Assembly: GCF_012272825.1 (NCBI RefSeq)
Contig: NZ_JAAWWS010000131.1
Span: 141,879-205,878, forward strand
Direction of reading: 5' to 3'
Source of the DNA: Wenzhouxiangella sp. XN79A
GTDB lineage: Bacteria > Pseudomonadota > Gammaproteobacteria > Xanthomonadales > Wenzhouxiangellaceae
Length of the DNA stretch: 64,000 nucleotides
The notes beneath the pieces were generated by a model, which worked only from the letters and a program-made list of their open reading frames with translations, had not been told where the DNA came from and did no database searches. Below, piece by piece: positions 44,983 to 54,849 of this stretch (positions are counted from its first letter, which is position 1; the number at the start of each line of letters is the position of its first letter). A program made the translations under genes and the position numbers.

Positions 44983-46661
44983 CAGGGCGCGGGCGCAACG
45001 CGATCGACGGTGGCGCGAAAGACCGCATCGTCGGCAAACGCGGCTTCGCCGCGCTCGATCCAGTCGCGAGCCTCGTCGAAGCGCTCCAGCGTCCACAACA
45101 CGTCGACCAGGTGGGCCACGATCTCGGGGTTGAAATCGCCGTCGACGGCGCGTTCCAGGTACGGCAGCGCCTGCTCCGGCCGGTCGAGCTTGAACAGCAC
45201 CCAGCCCATCGAGTCGAGAATGGCCGGGTTGTCAGGATCGAGCGCCAGCGCGCGCTCGATCAGGCGGTAGGCCTCGCGCTGCCGGTCGGTCCGGTCCGAC
45301 AGCGTGTAGCCAAGCGCGTTCAGCGCCAGCGCATTGTCCGGGTCGCGCTGGATCAGCGTGCGCAGGTCCTGTTCGGCCAGGTCGAGACGATCCAGCCGCA
45401 CCGCGATCATTGCGCGTCCGTACAGCAACGCGCTGCTGCCGGGCATCTCGATCAGGGCATCGTTGTACACGCTCAGCGCTTCGTCGCCGCGCCCGGCGGC
45501 GAACAGCAGTTCGGTCTCGATCAACCAGGACTGCTCGGTCTGCCGGGGATCGGGCAGCGCGCGCACTGCGGCGAGCAACTCACGCGCCTCGTCCAGCCGA
45601 CCGGACTCGCCGAGCAGCGCGGCCCGGCGCAGATCGGCGTCCGGCCGCGCCGCGCCGTGGACTCGATCGTACCAATCGATCGCTTCGGCGTCGCGACCGA
45701 TCGCCTCGGCGGCCAGCGCACGCAGCCAGGCGGCCCGAGCGGGATCCCCTTCATCATCGACCTCGACCAGCGCCGCCCAGCTGGTCGCCGCGTCGTCGGC
45801 ACGGTCGAGCTGCTGCTCGACAAGCGTCCGCGCGTAGAGCACCCGCAGGTTCTGCGGCAGCTCGTCGAGCACCGCCAGGGCCGCTTCGCCGTCACCGCGC
45901 GAGCGCAGCAGTTCGACTTCGGCCAGGCCCGGACCGACCGGATCGTCGGCGGCACGCCGGGCCGCGGCGTAGAAGGTCCGCGCCCGCTCGCCATCGCCGG
46001 TTTCCTCGGCCAGCCTGCCGGCCCACATCGCCACGCCCTCGGCTGGGCGCGCCTCGAAGGCCCGCGCCGCGGCGTCCAGCGCGGCGTCGATGCGGCCGAG
46101 CTGAACCTGCAGCCGGCTGCGCTGAAGATCGCCGAACGCGGGATCATCGGCCGGCGCATGTCGGTCGATCAGCGCATCGAGCAACGATTCGGCGGTCGTT
46201 GCCGAATCGGCGGCCGGCAGCAGCGCGGTGGCCGCGCCCCACAGGTCCGGCGCGCTCGGCTCGAGCGCGATCATCGCGTCCAGGCGCTGCCCGGCAAGCT
46301 CCGGAAGACCCTGCCGAAACGCGCTGAGCACCGCCATCTGGCGCGGTGCGGCCTGCTCCGGCGCCAGCGCCAGCCAGCGTTCGGTGGCGCGATCGACGGC
46401 CGGCCACGCGTCCAGCGCCGCGGCCAGTCGAGCCGCCTCTTCGGCCACCTCCGGCTCGTCGATCCGGTCCATGGCCTCGAGATAGCGCGCCAGCGCGGTC
46501 TCGTAGTCGCCGACGTCGCGGGCCTGGCGAGCGTCGGCCAGCACCTGCAGATCCTCGTCCAGCATCGACGGGGCCGGCGTCCGATCGCTCGAGCCGGTGC
46601 CGGCGCAGCCGACGAGCAGCACCAGCAGGCCGAACGCGGCGCAGGCGCGGGCCACCGACAC
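44982..46661 (-). CDS. TPR-repeat lipoprotein upstream of lolB
   Basis: A TPR protein with a lipoprotein signal (LLVLLVGC), consistent with periplasmic location. About a dozen helical repeats are visible; the C-terminal ones are canonical TPRs (ALALNALGYTLSDRTDR, AILDSMGWVLFKLDRPEQA, and the ARYLEAMDRIDEPEVAEEA units near the start). Homologues commonly precede lolB in Pseudomonas and Xanthomonas and are thought to serve envelope assembly. GTG at 46661 gives a compact 559-residue lipoprotein; an ATG at 46748 exists but overlaps the hemA start on the other strand. It is coupled to lolB. Confidence 0.82.
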   Translation of the reverse strand: MSVARACAAFGLLVLLVGCAGTGSSDRTPAPSMLDEDLQVLADARQARDVGDYETALARYLEAMDRIDEPEVAEEAARLAAALDAWPAVDRATERWLALAPEQAAPRQMAVLSAFRQGLPELAGQRLDAMIALEPSAPDLWGAATALLPAADSATTAESLLDALIDRHAPADDPAFGDLQRSRLQVQLGRIDAALDAAARAFEARPAEGVAMWAGRLAEETGDGERARTFYAAARRAADDPVGPGLAEVELLRSRGDGEAALAVLDELPQNLRVLYARTLVEQQLDRADDAATSWAALVEVDDEGDPARAAWLRALAAEAIGRDAEAIDWYDRVHGAARPDADLRRAALLGESGRLDEARELLAAVRALPDPRQTEQSWLIETELLFAAGRGDEALSVYNDALIEMPGSSALLYGRAMIAVRLDRLDLAEQDLRTLIQRDPDNALALNALGYTLSDRTDRQREAYRLIERALALDPDNPAILDSMGWVLFKLDRPEQALPYLERAVDGDFNPEIVAHLVDVLWTLERFDEARDWIERGEAAFADDAVFRATVDRVAPAP

Positions 46662-46730
46662 CGATCGCCGGCGGATGTGTCGAGCTTCCTTGATTTGATC
46701 GCGGGGAACGCCGAAAATGTAGGGTTTGTC

Positions 46731-46743
46731 CGAACCTGGTTCG
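46731..46743. promoter_or_regulatory. 13-base palindrome at the hemA start
   Basis: CGAACCTGGTTCG is a perfect palindrome around one central base, three bases ahead of the hemA ATG at 46747, in the shared control region of hemA and the divergent TPR-lolB operon. There is no Shine-Dalgarno in the same position, so the site may reflect a protein-binding operator or a leaderless start. Confidence 0.35.
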
Positions 46744-46746
46744 CGC

Positions 46747-48006
46747 ATGTCGCTTCTTGCCCTCGGGCTGAGTCACCAAACGGCGCCGGTCGCAGTCCGC
46801 GAGCGCCTCGCTTTCGTGCCGGACCGGCTCGGCGATGCCTTGTCTGCCCTGAACGCGGAAATCGGCATCGACGAATGCGCGATCGTGAGCACCTGCAATC
46901 GGACCGAACTCTACGTGGTCGGTTCCGAGGCTAGCATATCGGCGCTGGCCGACTGGCTGCACCACTGGCATGGTCTGGCGCCCGGCACCTACCGCGAAGA
47001 ACTCTACGGATACGCTGGCAATGCCGCAGTCGCTCACCTGCTGACCGTGACCTCGGGAATGGACTCGATGGTGCTCGGCGAGCCGCAGATCACCGGTCAG
47101 GTCAAGCAGTCCTGGACCGCAGCGCGCGCGGCCGGCACGCTGGGGCCGATTCTCGACCGCTTGTTCCAGCACGCCTTTCAGACCGCCAAGCACGTGCGCA
47201 CCGAGACCGGCATCGGTCACAACCCGGTCACGCTGCCGTTCGCCGCGCTGAAACTGGCCCACCAGATCCACGGCGACGTCCGCCGCCTCGGCGCCTTGAT
47301 GGTCGGTGCCGGCGAGATGATCGAGGACTGCTGCCGACACTTCGCCGGCCAGGGCCTGACCCGGATGACGATCGCCAATCGCAGCCCGCGGCGGGCCGAG
47401 AAACTGGCCGCCGAATTCGCCGCCCGGGCGATCGGACTGGACGGACTGCCCGAGGCGCTGCACGAACACGACGTGGTCGTGGCCAGCACCGCCAGCCCGG
47501 AACCGGTGGTGACCTCGGCGATGGTCCGCGAAGCCCTGCGCCGGCGCCGGCGACAACCGCTGTTCGTGCTCGATCTTTCGGTGCCGCGCAACGTCGAGCC
47601 GGAAATCGGAGAACTCGAGGACGTCTATCTGTACACGATCGACGATCTGCGCGAGATCGCCCAGCGCGGCCACCAGAAGCGACTCGAAGCGCTGGAATCG
47701 GCCCGCGAGATCGTCGCCGCGCAGACCCATGCCTTCCAGCGCTGGATGAACCTGCACGGGACCAGTGCGACGCTCAAGCAGCTGCGCGAGCAGGCGATCG
47801 ACGAACGCGACCGCCTGCTCGAACGCGCGCTGCGCGACCTCGGCGCCGGCCATGACGCCGAGGACGTGCTGCGCAAACTCGGCCACCGGCTGACCAACCG
47901 CCTGCTGCACACCCCGAGCACCGCGCTGCGCAGGGCCGCCGAGCACGGTGACGATCCGCTGCTCGAGGCCGCGCGTCGACTGCTGATCGACGGAGACGAC
48001 GAGTGA
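46747..48006 (+). CDS. hemA: Glutamyl-tRNA reductase
   Basis: First committed step of C5-pathway tetrapyrrole synthesis: glutamyl-tRNA(Glu) to glutamate-1-semialdehyde. The 419-residue protein has the catalytic Cys in STCNRTELY (about residue 50), the substrate-binding [19 protein letters not shown] segment (in two pieces) and the NADPH fold around [11 protein letters not shown], then the dimerisation spine helix. The ATG at 46747 gives the family N-terminus [14 protein letters not shown]. It overlaps prfA by four bases, the usual hemA-prfA pair. Confidence 0.95.
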   Translation: MSLLALGLSHQTAPVAVRERLAFVPDRLGDALSALNAEIGIDECAIVSTCNRTELYVVGSEASISALADWLHHWHGLAPGTYREELYGYAGNAAVAHLLTVTSGMDSMVLGEPQITGQVKQSWTAARAAGTLGPILDRLFQHAFQTAKHVRTETGIGHNPVTLPFAALKLAHQIHGDVRRLGALMVGAGEMIEDCCRHFAGQGLTRMTIANRSPRRAEKLAAEFAARAIGLDGLPEALHEHDVVVASTASPEPVVTSAMVREALRRRRRQPLFVLDLSVPRNVEPEIGELEDVYLYTIDDLREIAQRGHQKRLEALESAREIVAAQTHAFQRWMNLHGTSATLKQLREQAIDERDRLLERALRDLGAGHDAEDVLRKLGHRLTNRLLHTPSTALRRAAEHGDDPLLEAARRLLIDGDDE

Positions 48007-49076
48007 ATCCGGGCATGCAACGCCGCCTCGAGCAGGCCGCCGAACGCTTCGAGGAGCTGGAACGACTGCTGGCCGAACCGGACCTGGCCCAGCGCGCCGA
48101 CGAGTTCGCGCAGCTCAGCAAGGAGTACGCCGACCTGCAGCGGATCGTCGAGACCGCGCGCGCCCTGCAGGCGCTGGCCGACCGGGACGCCGAAGCGCGC
48201 GGCCTGCTCGAGGACGATGAAATGAGGGCCATGGCGCGCGAGGAGCTCGACGCAGTCGCCGCCGAGCGCGAACCACTGGAGCGCGAACTCCGACGCCTGA
48301 TCGTGCCGGCCGATCCGAACGATGCCCGCAACCTGTTCCTCGAGATTCGCGCCGGCACCGGTGGCCAGGAAGCGGCCTTGTTCGCCGGCGACCTGCTCCG
48401 GATGTACACCCGCTACGCCGAGCGCTGCGGGGACACCGTCGAAATGATTTCCGGCCAGCCGGGCGAAGCCGGCGGCTGGCGCGAAGTGGTGGTCCGGGTC
48501 GCCGGCCGCGGCGCGTATTCTCGGCTGAAGTTCGAGTCCGGCACGCACCGGGTCCAGCGCGTCCCGGCCACCGAGTCGCAGGGCCGCATCCACACCTCGG
48601 CCTGCACGGTGGCGATCCTGCCCGAGGTCGCAGCCGTCGACGCGATCGAGATCGACGCCGGCGACCTGCGCATCGACACCTTCCGCGCCTCCGGCGCCGG
48701 TGGCCAGCACGTCAACACCACCGATTCGGCGATCCGCGTCACCCACCTGCCGACCGGCCTGGTCGTGGAATGCCAGGACGAACGCTCGCAGCACAAGAAC
48801 AAGGCCCGCGCGCTGGCCCTGCTGAGCGCACGACTGCTCGAACGGGAACAGGCCCAGCAGAAGAACGAACAGGCTGCGGCCCGGCGACTGCAGGTCGGAT
48901 CCGGCGACCGCTCGGAGCGCATCCGGACCTACAACTACCCGCAGGGCCGGATCACCGACCACCGCATCGGCCTGACCGTCTACGATCTCGACAACGTGCT
49001 CGAGGGCGACCTCGACGTGCTGGTCGAACCACTGGCCCAGGCCGACCAGGCCGATCGGCTGGCCGAGCTCGGCTGA
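48003..49076 (+). CDS. prfA: Peptide chain release factor 1
   Basis: Recognises UAA/UAG and triggers peptide release. The 357-residue protein has the PAT tripeptide (188-190) in RVPATESQG that reads the stop codon and the GGQ motif (233-235) in [10 protein letters not shown]. The GTG at 48003 overlaps the hemA stop and gives the normal N-terminus; an ATG at 48015 is a possible alternative. prmC, which methylates the GGQ glutamine and usually follows, is not next door: the following gene is an SDR on the other strand. Confidence 0.96.
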   Translation: MNPGMQRRLEQAAERFEELERLLAEPDLAQRADEFAQLSKEYADLQRIVETARALQALADRDAEARGLLEDDEMRAMAREELDAVAAEREPLERELRRLIVPADPNDARNLFLEIRAGTGGQEAALFAGDLLRMYTRYAERCGDTVEMISGQPGEAGGWREVVVRVAGRGAYSRLKFESGTHRVQRVPATESQGRIHTSACTVAILPEVAAVDAIEIDAGDLRIDTFRASGAGGQHVNTTDSAIRVTHLPTGLVVECQDERSQHKNKARALALLSARLLEREQAQQKNEQAAARRLQVGSGDRSERIRTYNYPQGRITDHRIGLTVYDLDNVLEGDLDVLVEPLAQADQADRLAELG

Positions 49077-49099
49077 CCCCTCCGTCCGGGCGGGCAGCC

Positions 49100-49930
49100 T
49101 CAGCGCGCGGCGTCGGCGCGCTTCGGCAGCATCTTGCGGACCTGCTTCATCAGGACGCGAAAATAGAGTTCGGGGAAGAATCGCTTGAGCCGGTACATCC
49201 AGCGCGTGTCGCGGTGGGTCAGCAACATGAACTTCGGCCGCTTCACCGCGCCGAGCACGACCGCCGCGACATCCTCGGCGCGGACCCCCGATCGGGCCAT
49301 CCAGCGCTGGACGCGCTCGGCGTAGCCTTCGTCGGGCGCGCGCATCGTCTCGGTCAACCGGGTCGGCACGAACGCCGGACACAGCACCGAGACTTCGACA
49401 CCGGCCGGGGCCAGCTCGGCGCGAAGCATTTCCGACAGCGCAACCACGCCGGCCTTCGCCGTGCCGTAGGAGGCGATCGCCGGTGCGCCGGCCAGGCCGG
49501 CGAACGAGGCGACGTTGATGATGTGGCCGTAGCCCTGGCTGCGGAAGCGCCGGACGAACTGGTGGCAGCCGCGCACCACGCCCATCAGGTCGATGTCGAG
49601 CACCCACTGCCAGTCGTCCAGCGAAGTTTCACCGACCATGCCGCCGGTGGCCACGCCGGCGTTGTTGATCAGCACGTCGATCCGGCCGTAGCGCTCGCCG
49701 ATGGCGGCATCCAGCGCCGCCCACTGTTCGCTGTCGGTCACGTCCAGGACACAGGCCCAGTGCCCCTCGCCGGCGAGCCCGCCGGCCACGGCCTCGGCCC
49801 GCTCGGCATGCTGGTCGGTCACCACGACGCGGTACCCGTCGGCCGCGAAGGCCGTCGCCATCGCCGCCCCGAGGCCGGCGCCCGCCCCCGAGATCACGAC
49901 CACCGGTGAGTTGCGATGGGACTCCGTCAT
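49100..49930 (-). CDS. Short-chain dehydrogenase/reductase
   Basis: A classical SDR of 276 residues: cofactor motif GAGAGLG (15-21), NNAG (about 89-92), catalytic Ser142, Tyr155 and Lys159 in SYGTAK. Asp39 after the second strand (VVVTDQ) favours NAD over NADP. The C-terminal extension (RWMYRLKRFFPELYFRVLMKQ) is basic-amphipathic as in membrane-associated SDRs of lipid metabolism. AGGAG precedes the ATG at 49930. Substrate unknown. Confidence 0.82.
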   Translation of the reverse strand: MTESHRNSPVVVISGAGAGLGAAMATAFAADGYRVVVTDQHAERAEAVAGGLAGEGHWACVLDVTDSEQWAALDAAIGERYGRIDVLINNAGVATGGMVGETSLDDWQWVLDIDLMGVVRGCHQFVRRFRSQGYGHIINVASFAGLAGAPAIASYGTAKAGVVALSEMLRAELAPAGVEVSVLCPAFVPTRLTETMRAPDEGYAERVQRWMARSGVRAEDVAAVVLGAVKRPKFMLLTHRDTRWMYRLKRFFPELYFRVLMKQVRKMLPKRADAAR

Positions 49931-50131
49931 GCTGTTCTCCTGAAAATCGGCAGTGTCGAGGTGCACCCGCCGGAAGCATACCGGACCGCCTGGCCGGAGG
50001 GCGTGCCGGTCGGTCGATCCGGGCCGACCAGGGCCGCTTGAACGAGGCGATGCTTCCGGTTCTCCGCGTGATGCGGGCTACAATGCCGCCCCGTTTTTCC
50101 ACTGGCCGTTCTGCGCGCCGACGTTCCGCCC

Positions 50132-53100
50132 ATGGCTGCTTCCTTTTCCGTACTCGCCCCACCGCGCGCTGCCTCCGGGGATCGCGTCGGCTGGCCGGCA
50201 CTCGACGGCCTCGGCCTTGCCCTGGCGCTGTCGGCATTCGCCCGTCGCGCCGGCGGGCCGGTGCTGGTGGCCGCCGCGGACGGCTACGCCGCGCGACGGC
50301 TGCGCGACGATCTGAACCAGCTCGACGGCCCGCGGGCGGAACTGTTTCCCGACCTCGAGATCCTGCCCTACGACCTGTACTCGCCGCATCCGGACCTGAT
50401 CTCGCGACGGCTGGAGGTGCTGACCGGGCTGCCGGCACGCCGCGACGGCATCGTGATCGCGCCGGTCAGCGCGCTGATGCAGCGGCTGGCCCCGCGATCG
50501 TGGCTACTCGGCCGCAACATCGACCTGAAGGTCGGCCAGGACCTCGATCTGGACGGCTTCCGCAGCCAACTCGGCGATGCCGGGTACACCAATGCGGACC
50601 AGGTCTGGCAGCCGGGCCAGTTCGCGCTGCGCGGCGCGGTCTTCGATCTCTGGCCGATGGGCTCCGAGGCACCGTACCGGATCGAGCTGTTCGACACCGA
50701 GATCGAATCGATCCGCACCTTCGATCCCGACGACCAGCGCTCGACCGGTCGGCTCGACGCGGTGCGCCTGCTGCCGGGCCGCGAATACCCGTTCGACGAC
50801 GCCGCGCGCAGCGATTTCCGGCGCCGGTTCCGCAATCGATTCGACATCGACCTCCGCCATGCCTTGCCGTACCAGGAAGTCGGCGAAGCGATTCACGCAC
50901 AGGGTCTCGAACAGTATCTGCCGCTGTTCTTCGAAGAGACCTCCGGCCTGCTCGACTACCTGCCCGAACCGCACCGGCTGGTGGTACTCGACGGCGTCGA
51001 GACCGCAGCGACCGAGTTCGCCGAACAGGTCGCGTTCCGCCACGACCAGCGCCAGGGCGACCGCCAGCGCCCGGTGCTCGAACCGCACGAGCTGTTCTTC
51101 GACGCCCGCGAGCTGATCGATGCACTGAAGACCGATTGCGCGGTCCGGGTCACGCGCCGTGCGCCGGCGCGGGCCGTCCTCGATGCACCGCCGAAGCTCG
51201 ATCTCGATACCGCCGCCGACGCCGCCGCCGGCGTGCTGTCCGGGCCGGGCCGGGTGCTGCTGGCCGCCGATACCGCCGGCCGGCGCGAGCTGATCCACGA
51301 CAACCTCAAGCGGGTCGGGCTGACGCCGAAGATGATCGAGTCCTGGTCGGCCTTCGTCAGTGGCGACGACCGGCTGGCGCTGGCCGTGCTGCCGTTTTCC
51401 GGCGGCTGCCGACTGGCCGACGACGGCATCACCATCCTGACCGAGGCCGAACTGTTTCCGGGCCATACCCGGACGGTCCGGCGCGAGCGCCGCTCGGGCC
51501 AGGACCCGGAAAGCCTGGTCCGCAGCCTGGCCGACCTGCAGGCCGGGGCACTGGTCGTGCACCTCGAGCACGGCATCGGCCGCTACCTGGGCCTGGAAGT
51601 GCTCGACGTCGGCGACAGCCGCGGGGAGTTCCTGACCCTGGAGTACGCCGGCGGCGACAAGCTCTACGTGCCGGTCACCGACCTGCACCTGGTCAGCCGC
51701 TACACCGGCGCCGACCCCGACCGGGTGCCGCTGAACCAGCTCGGCTCCGAGCGCTGGAAGAAGACCCGCCGCAAGGCCGCCGAGAAGGTTCGCGACGTGG
51801 CCGCCGAGCTGCTGAACCTGCAGGCTCGCCGGGCCGCCCGCGAGGGTCGCGCGGCCGAGTTCGATCGCGGCCTCTACGCCCGCTTCTCGGCCGGCTTCGA
51901 GTACGAGGAAACCGAGGACCAGCAGAACGCCATCGAAGCGGTGCTGGCCGATCTGCGCGCCGCCCGCCCGATGGACCGGGTGGTCTGCGGCGACGTCGGC
52001 TTCGGCAAGACCGAAGTCGCGCTGCGCGCCGCCTTCGCGGTCACCGACGCCGGCCGCCAGGTGGCGCTGCTGGCGCCGACCACGCTGCTGGCCGAGCAGC
52101 ATCATCGCCTGTTCGCCGACCGCTTCGCCGACTGGCCGGTCCAGGTCGCGCTGCTCTCGCGCACCGGCGGCAAGAAACAGACCGCGGCCACGCTGGCCGG
52201 CCTGGAAGACGGCTCGATCGACATCGTCATCGGCACCCATCGATTGCTGCAGGGCGACGTGCGCTTCAAGGACCTGGGCCTGGTCGTGGTCGACGAAGAG
52301 CAGCGCTTCGGCGTGCGCCAGAAGGAGCAGCTCAAGAAGCTCAGGGCCGAGGTCGACCTGCTGACGCTGACCGCAACGCCGATCCCGCGCACCCTGAACA
52401 TGTCGATGACCGGGCTGCGCGAACTGTCGATCATCGCCACCCCGCCGTCGCGCCGGATGGCGGTCCGGACCTTCGTCTCGGAATGGGACACGGGCACGAT
52501 CCGCGATGCGATCAGTCGTGAATTCCAGCGCGGCGGCCAGGTCTATTTCCTGCACAACGACCTGAAGAGCCAGGCCCGCGTGGCCGACGACCTGCAGAAA
52601 CTGTTCCCGAAGGCGCGGATCGGCATCGCCCACGGCCAGATGGGTCCGGGCGAGATGGAGCGCACGATGCGCGAGTTCTATGCCCGCCGGATCAACCTGC
52701 TGATCGCCAGCACGATCATCGAGAACGGCATCGACGTGCCGACCGCCAACACCATCATCATCAACCGGGCCGACAAGTTCGGCCTGGCCCAGCTGCACCA
52801 GCTGCGCGGCCGAGTCGGTCGTTCGCATCACCTGGCCTATGCCTACCTGATCACCCCACCGTGGCGCTCGCTGACCACCGATGCCCGCAAGCGGCTCGAG
52901 GCCATCCAGTCGCTGGAAGAACTGGGCGCCGGGTTCACGCTGGCCACCCACGACCTCGAGATCCGCGGCGCCGGCGAACTGCTCGGCGAGGACCAGTCGG
53001 GCCAGATCGAGGCGATCGGCTTCCAGCTCTATTCCGAGCTGCTCGATCGCACCGTCGAGGCGCTGAAGGCCGGGATCGAGCCGGACCTGGACGAACCGGT

Positions 53101-53578
53101 CGACATCGCCTCGGAGGTCGACCTGCACACCTCGGCGCTGATCCCCGACGAGTACCTGCCCGACGTCCACCAGCGGCTGGTGCTGTACAAGCGCATCGCC
53201 CAGGCCACCCGCCCCGAGGCCCTGTACGACCTGCAGGTCGAGATGATCGACCGCTTCGGCCTGCTGCCCGACCCGGTCAAACACCTGTTCACCGCCGCGG
53301 CGCTCAGGCTGCAGGCGCGGACGCTGGGCATCCGCAAGCTCGAGGTCGGCCCGGCCGGCGGCCGGATCGAGTTCCTGCCGAAGCCGAACATCGACATGGC
53401 CGAACTGATCCGGATGATCCAGAAGGAAGCCCACAGCTACTCGCTGCCCGACTCCGACCGGCTGCGCATCCACGGCGAGTTCGAGTCGCTGGAAGACCGG
53501 GTCGGAGTCGCCGAGGACCTGATCGAGCGGCTTCGGACGAAAGGCGCGAAGTCCGATCCAGTACACTCGACGGCATGA
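50132..53578 (+). CDS. mfd: Transcription-repair coupling factor Mfd
   Basis: Mfd removes stalled RNA polymerase and recruits UvrA. The 1148-residue protein has the UvrB-like N-terminal domains, the RNA-polymerase-interacting CarD-like domain (LEHGIGRYLGLE, about residue 477), a RecG-like translocase with Walker A GDVGFGKTEV (about 620) and DEEQ box (about 721), QLRGRVGR (motif VI region) and the C-terminal regulatory domain. Full length. A TACAAT at 50079-50084 may be the -10. It is coupled to csiV by a four-base overlap. Confidence 0.96.
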   Translation: MAASFSVLAPPRAASGDRVGWPALDGLGLALALSAFARRAGGPVLVAAADGYAARRLRDDLNQLDGPRAELFPDLEILPYDLYSPHPDLISRRLEVLTGLPARRDGIVIAPVSALMQRLAPRSWLLGRNIDLKVGQDLDLDGFRSQLGDAGYTNADQVWQPGQFALRGAVFDLWPMGSEAPYRIELFDTEIESIRTFDPDDQRSTGRLDAVRLLPGREYPFDDAARSDFRRRFRNRFDIDLRHALPYQEVGEAIHAQGLEQYLPLFFEETSGLLDYLPEPHRLVVLDGVETAATEFAEQVAFRHDQRQGDRQRPVLEPHELFFDARELIDALKTDCAVRVTRRAPARAVLDAPPKLDLDTAADAAAGVLSGPGRVLLAADTAGRRELIHDNLKRVGLTPKMIESWSAFVSGDDRLALAVLPFSGGCRLADDGITILTEAELFPGHTRTVRRERRSGQDPESLVRSLADLQAGALVVHLEHGIGRYLGLEVLDVGDSRGEFLTLEYAGGDKLYVPVTDLHLVSRYTGADPDRVPLNQLGSERWKKTRRKAAEKVRDVAAELLNLQARRAAREGRAAEFDRGLYARFSAGFEYEETEDQQNAIEAVLADLRAARPMDRVVCGDVGFGKTEVALRAAFAVTDAGRQVALLAPTTLLAEQHHRLFADRFADWPVQVALLSRTGGKKQTAATLAGLEDGSIDIVIGTHRLLQGDVRFKDLGLVVVDEEQRFGVRQKEQLKKLRAEVDLLTLTATPIPRTLNMSMTGLRELSIIATPPSRRMAVRTFVSEWDTGTIRDAISREFQRGGQVYFLHNDLKSQARVADDLQKLFPKARIGIAHGQMGPGEMERTMREFYARRINLLIASTIIENGIDVPTANTIIINRADKFGLAQLHQLRGRVGRSHHLAYAYLITPPWRSLTTDARKRLEAIQSLEELGAGFTLATHDLEIRGAGELLGEDQSGQIEAIGFQLYSELLDRTVEALKAGIEPDLDEPVDIASEVDLHTSALIPDEYLPDVHQRLVLYKRIAQATRPEALYDLQVEMIDRFGLLPDPVKHLFTAAALRLQARTLGIRKLEVGPAGGRIEFLPKPNIDMAELIRMIQKEAHSYSLPDSDRLRIHGEFESLEDRVGVAEDLIERLRTKGAKSDPVHSTA

Positions 53579-54747
53579 CTCGAACCGCCATTCCGGGTGA
53601 GCTTGCGACGCGGCTTGCGCTGGCCGCAGCCGGCCTGTTGATCGCCGCACAGGACGCTCGTGCACAGGACGATCCGCCGACCGAGTATCGGGTCGAGGTG
53701 CTGGTCGTCGAACCTGCCGTGCCCCGCTCCGATGCCTGGCCGGCCGAGGCGCTGGAGAACGTCGGAATCGCCGCCGATCCAGCGCTGCTCGATCGGCTGG
53801 CCCGGGCGCTCGACCCGCTGTGGCCCAGGCTGACCGACGCCGTCGGCCTGCCGCTGCCCCGGCCGCTGGCCCCGCGCACCGGCATCCTGCCGCCGGAAGA
53901 CGATGGCGATGACGCTGAGGCGCGAACGTCCAGCGAGACGCCGGAGATCGTCGAACGCGCACCGCGCTGGCTGGCGCTGCGTCCGCCGCCCGAGACGCTG
54001 CTCGATGCCGAGCGGCGGCTGACCGGCGACGGCGGCTTCCGGCCGGTCACCCGGCTGGCCTGGATCCAGACCGCCGGGACGCCGCGCCGGCCGCTGCCGG
54101 TCCGGGTCCACGACGACGTGATCATCCAGCGCGAAGTGCTCACCGCGCCGGATACCGCCGAAACGACCGGCGCCCCCGCCCTCACCGGCGCGACATCGAC
54201 GATGGACCGCCGCAGCATCGATGCCGGCGCCGCGCCGCAGGCCCCCGATCCGTTCGACGACTCGGACATTGCCGGGGACCCGCCGCTGCCGCCCCTGCCC
54301 CCGGTTCCGAAGGCCGATCCACGCCTCGACGGCAGCGTGGCGCTGGTCCAGCGCCAGTTCCTGCATGCCGAGATCGACCTGCACTGGCGCGAGCCGGTCG
54401 AGCGCCCACGGCAGCCGGGCGCGCCCGCTGATCGCCCGAGCTCCGGGCCTGCCACCAGCGACATGCGGGTCAATGAGCCGGTCAACGAGCCGATCGGCGC
54501 CCCGGATGCAGGCTGGCAGGTCCACCGGCTGGCCCAGTCGCGCGTGATCCGGCCGGAGCGCTGGACCTGGTTCGACAGCGAACGCTTCGGTGTGCTGATC
54601 CGGGTCACCGAGCTGCCGCCGCTGCTGCCGCCGCCTCCGCCGCCGGAACCGACGGAACCGACGGAACCGCCCATGGAACCGGCCGAAAGGACACGGCCGG
54701 CCGGCGACTCGACATCGACCGTCCCGGGAACGCCGGTCGACGGTTGA
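53575..54747 (+). CDS. CsiV-family secreted protein
   Basis: A 390-residue protein with a signal peptide (LALAAAGLLIAAQDARA) and two conserved blocks typical of CsiV (periplasmic peptidoglycan-associated; PF10972): DPPTEYRVEVLVVE at the N-terminus and VHRLAQSRVIRPERWTWFD-type text near the C-terminus. Between them is an unusually long, acidic and proline-rich insert; after the second block is a poly-proline stretch (PPPPPPEPTEPTEP). CsiV commonly follows mfd, as here with ATGA overlap, which supports the call. Confidence 0.78.
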   Translation: MTRTAIPGELATRLALAAAGLLIAAQDARAQDDPPTEYRVEVLVVEPAVPRSDAWPAEALENVGIAADPALLDRLARALDPLWPRLTDAVGLPLPRPLAPRTGILPPEDDGDDAEARTSSETPEIVERAPRWLALRPPPETLLDAERRLTGDGGFRPVTRLAWIQTAGTPRRPLPVRVHDDVIIQREVLTAPDTAETTGAPALTGATSTMDRRSIDAGAAPQAPDPFDDSDIAGDPPLPPLPPVPKADPRLDGSVALVQRQFLHAEIDLHWREPVERPRQPGAPADRPSSGPATSDMRVNEPVNEPIGAPDAGWQVHRLAQSRVIRPERWTWFDSERFGVLIRVTELPPLLPPPPPPEPTEPTEPPMEPAERTRPAGDSTSTVPGTPVDG

Positions 54748-54849
54748 CAGGGTTCATCCGGCACCCGTGCAACGGGGCCGCGCGGGGAACGGTAGAATCC
54801 CCGGCCTGTGCCGACCACCGGCGACCCGGCCCACGACGACCCACGATCC

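Noticed and set aside
50504..53962. A 1152-codon open frame antisense to mfd
   Set aside because: Same GC-shadow effect; mfd on the plus strand is unmistakable and the antisense product has no recognisable domain or RBS.
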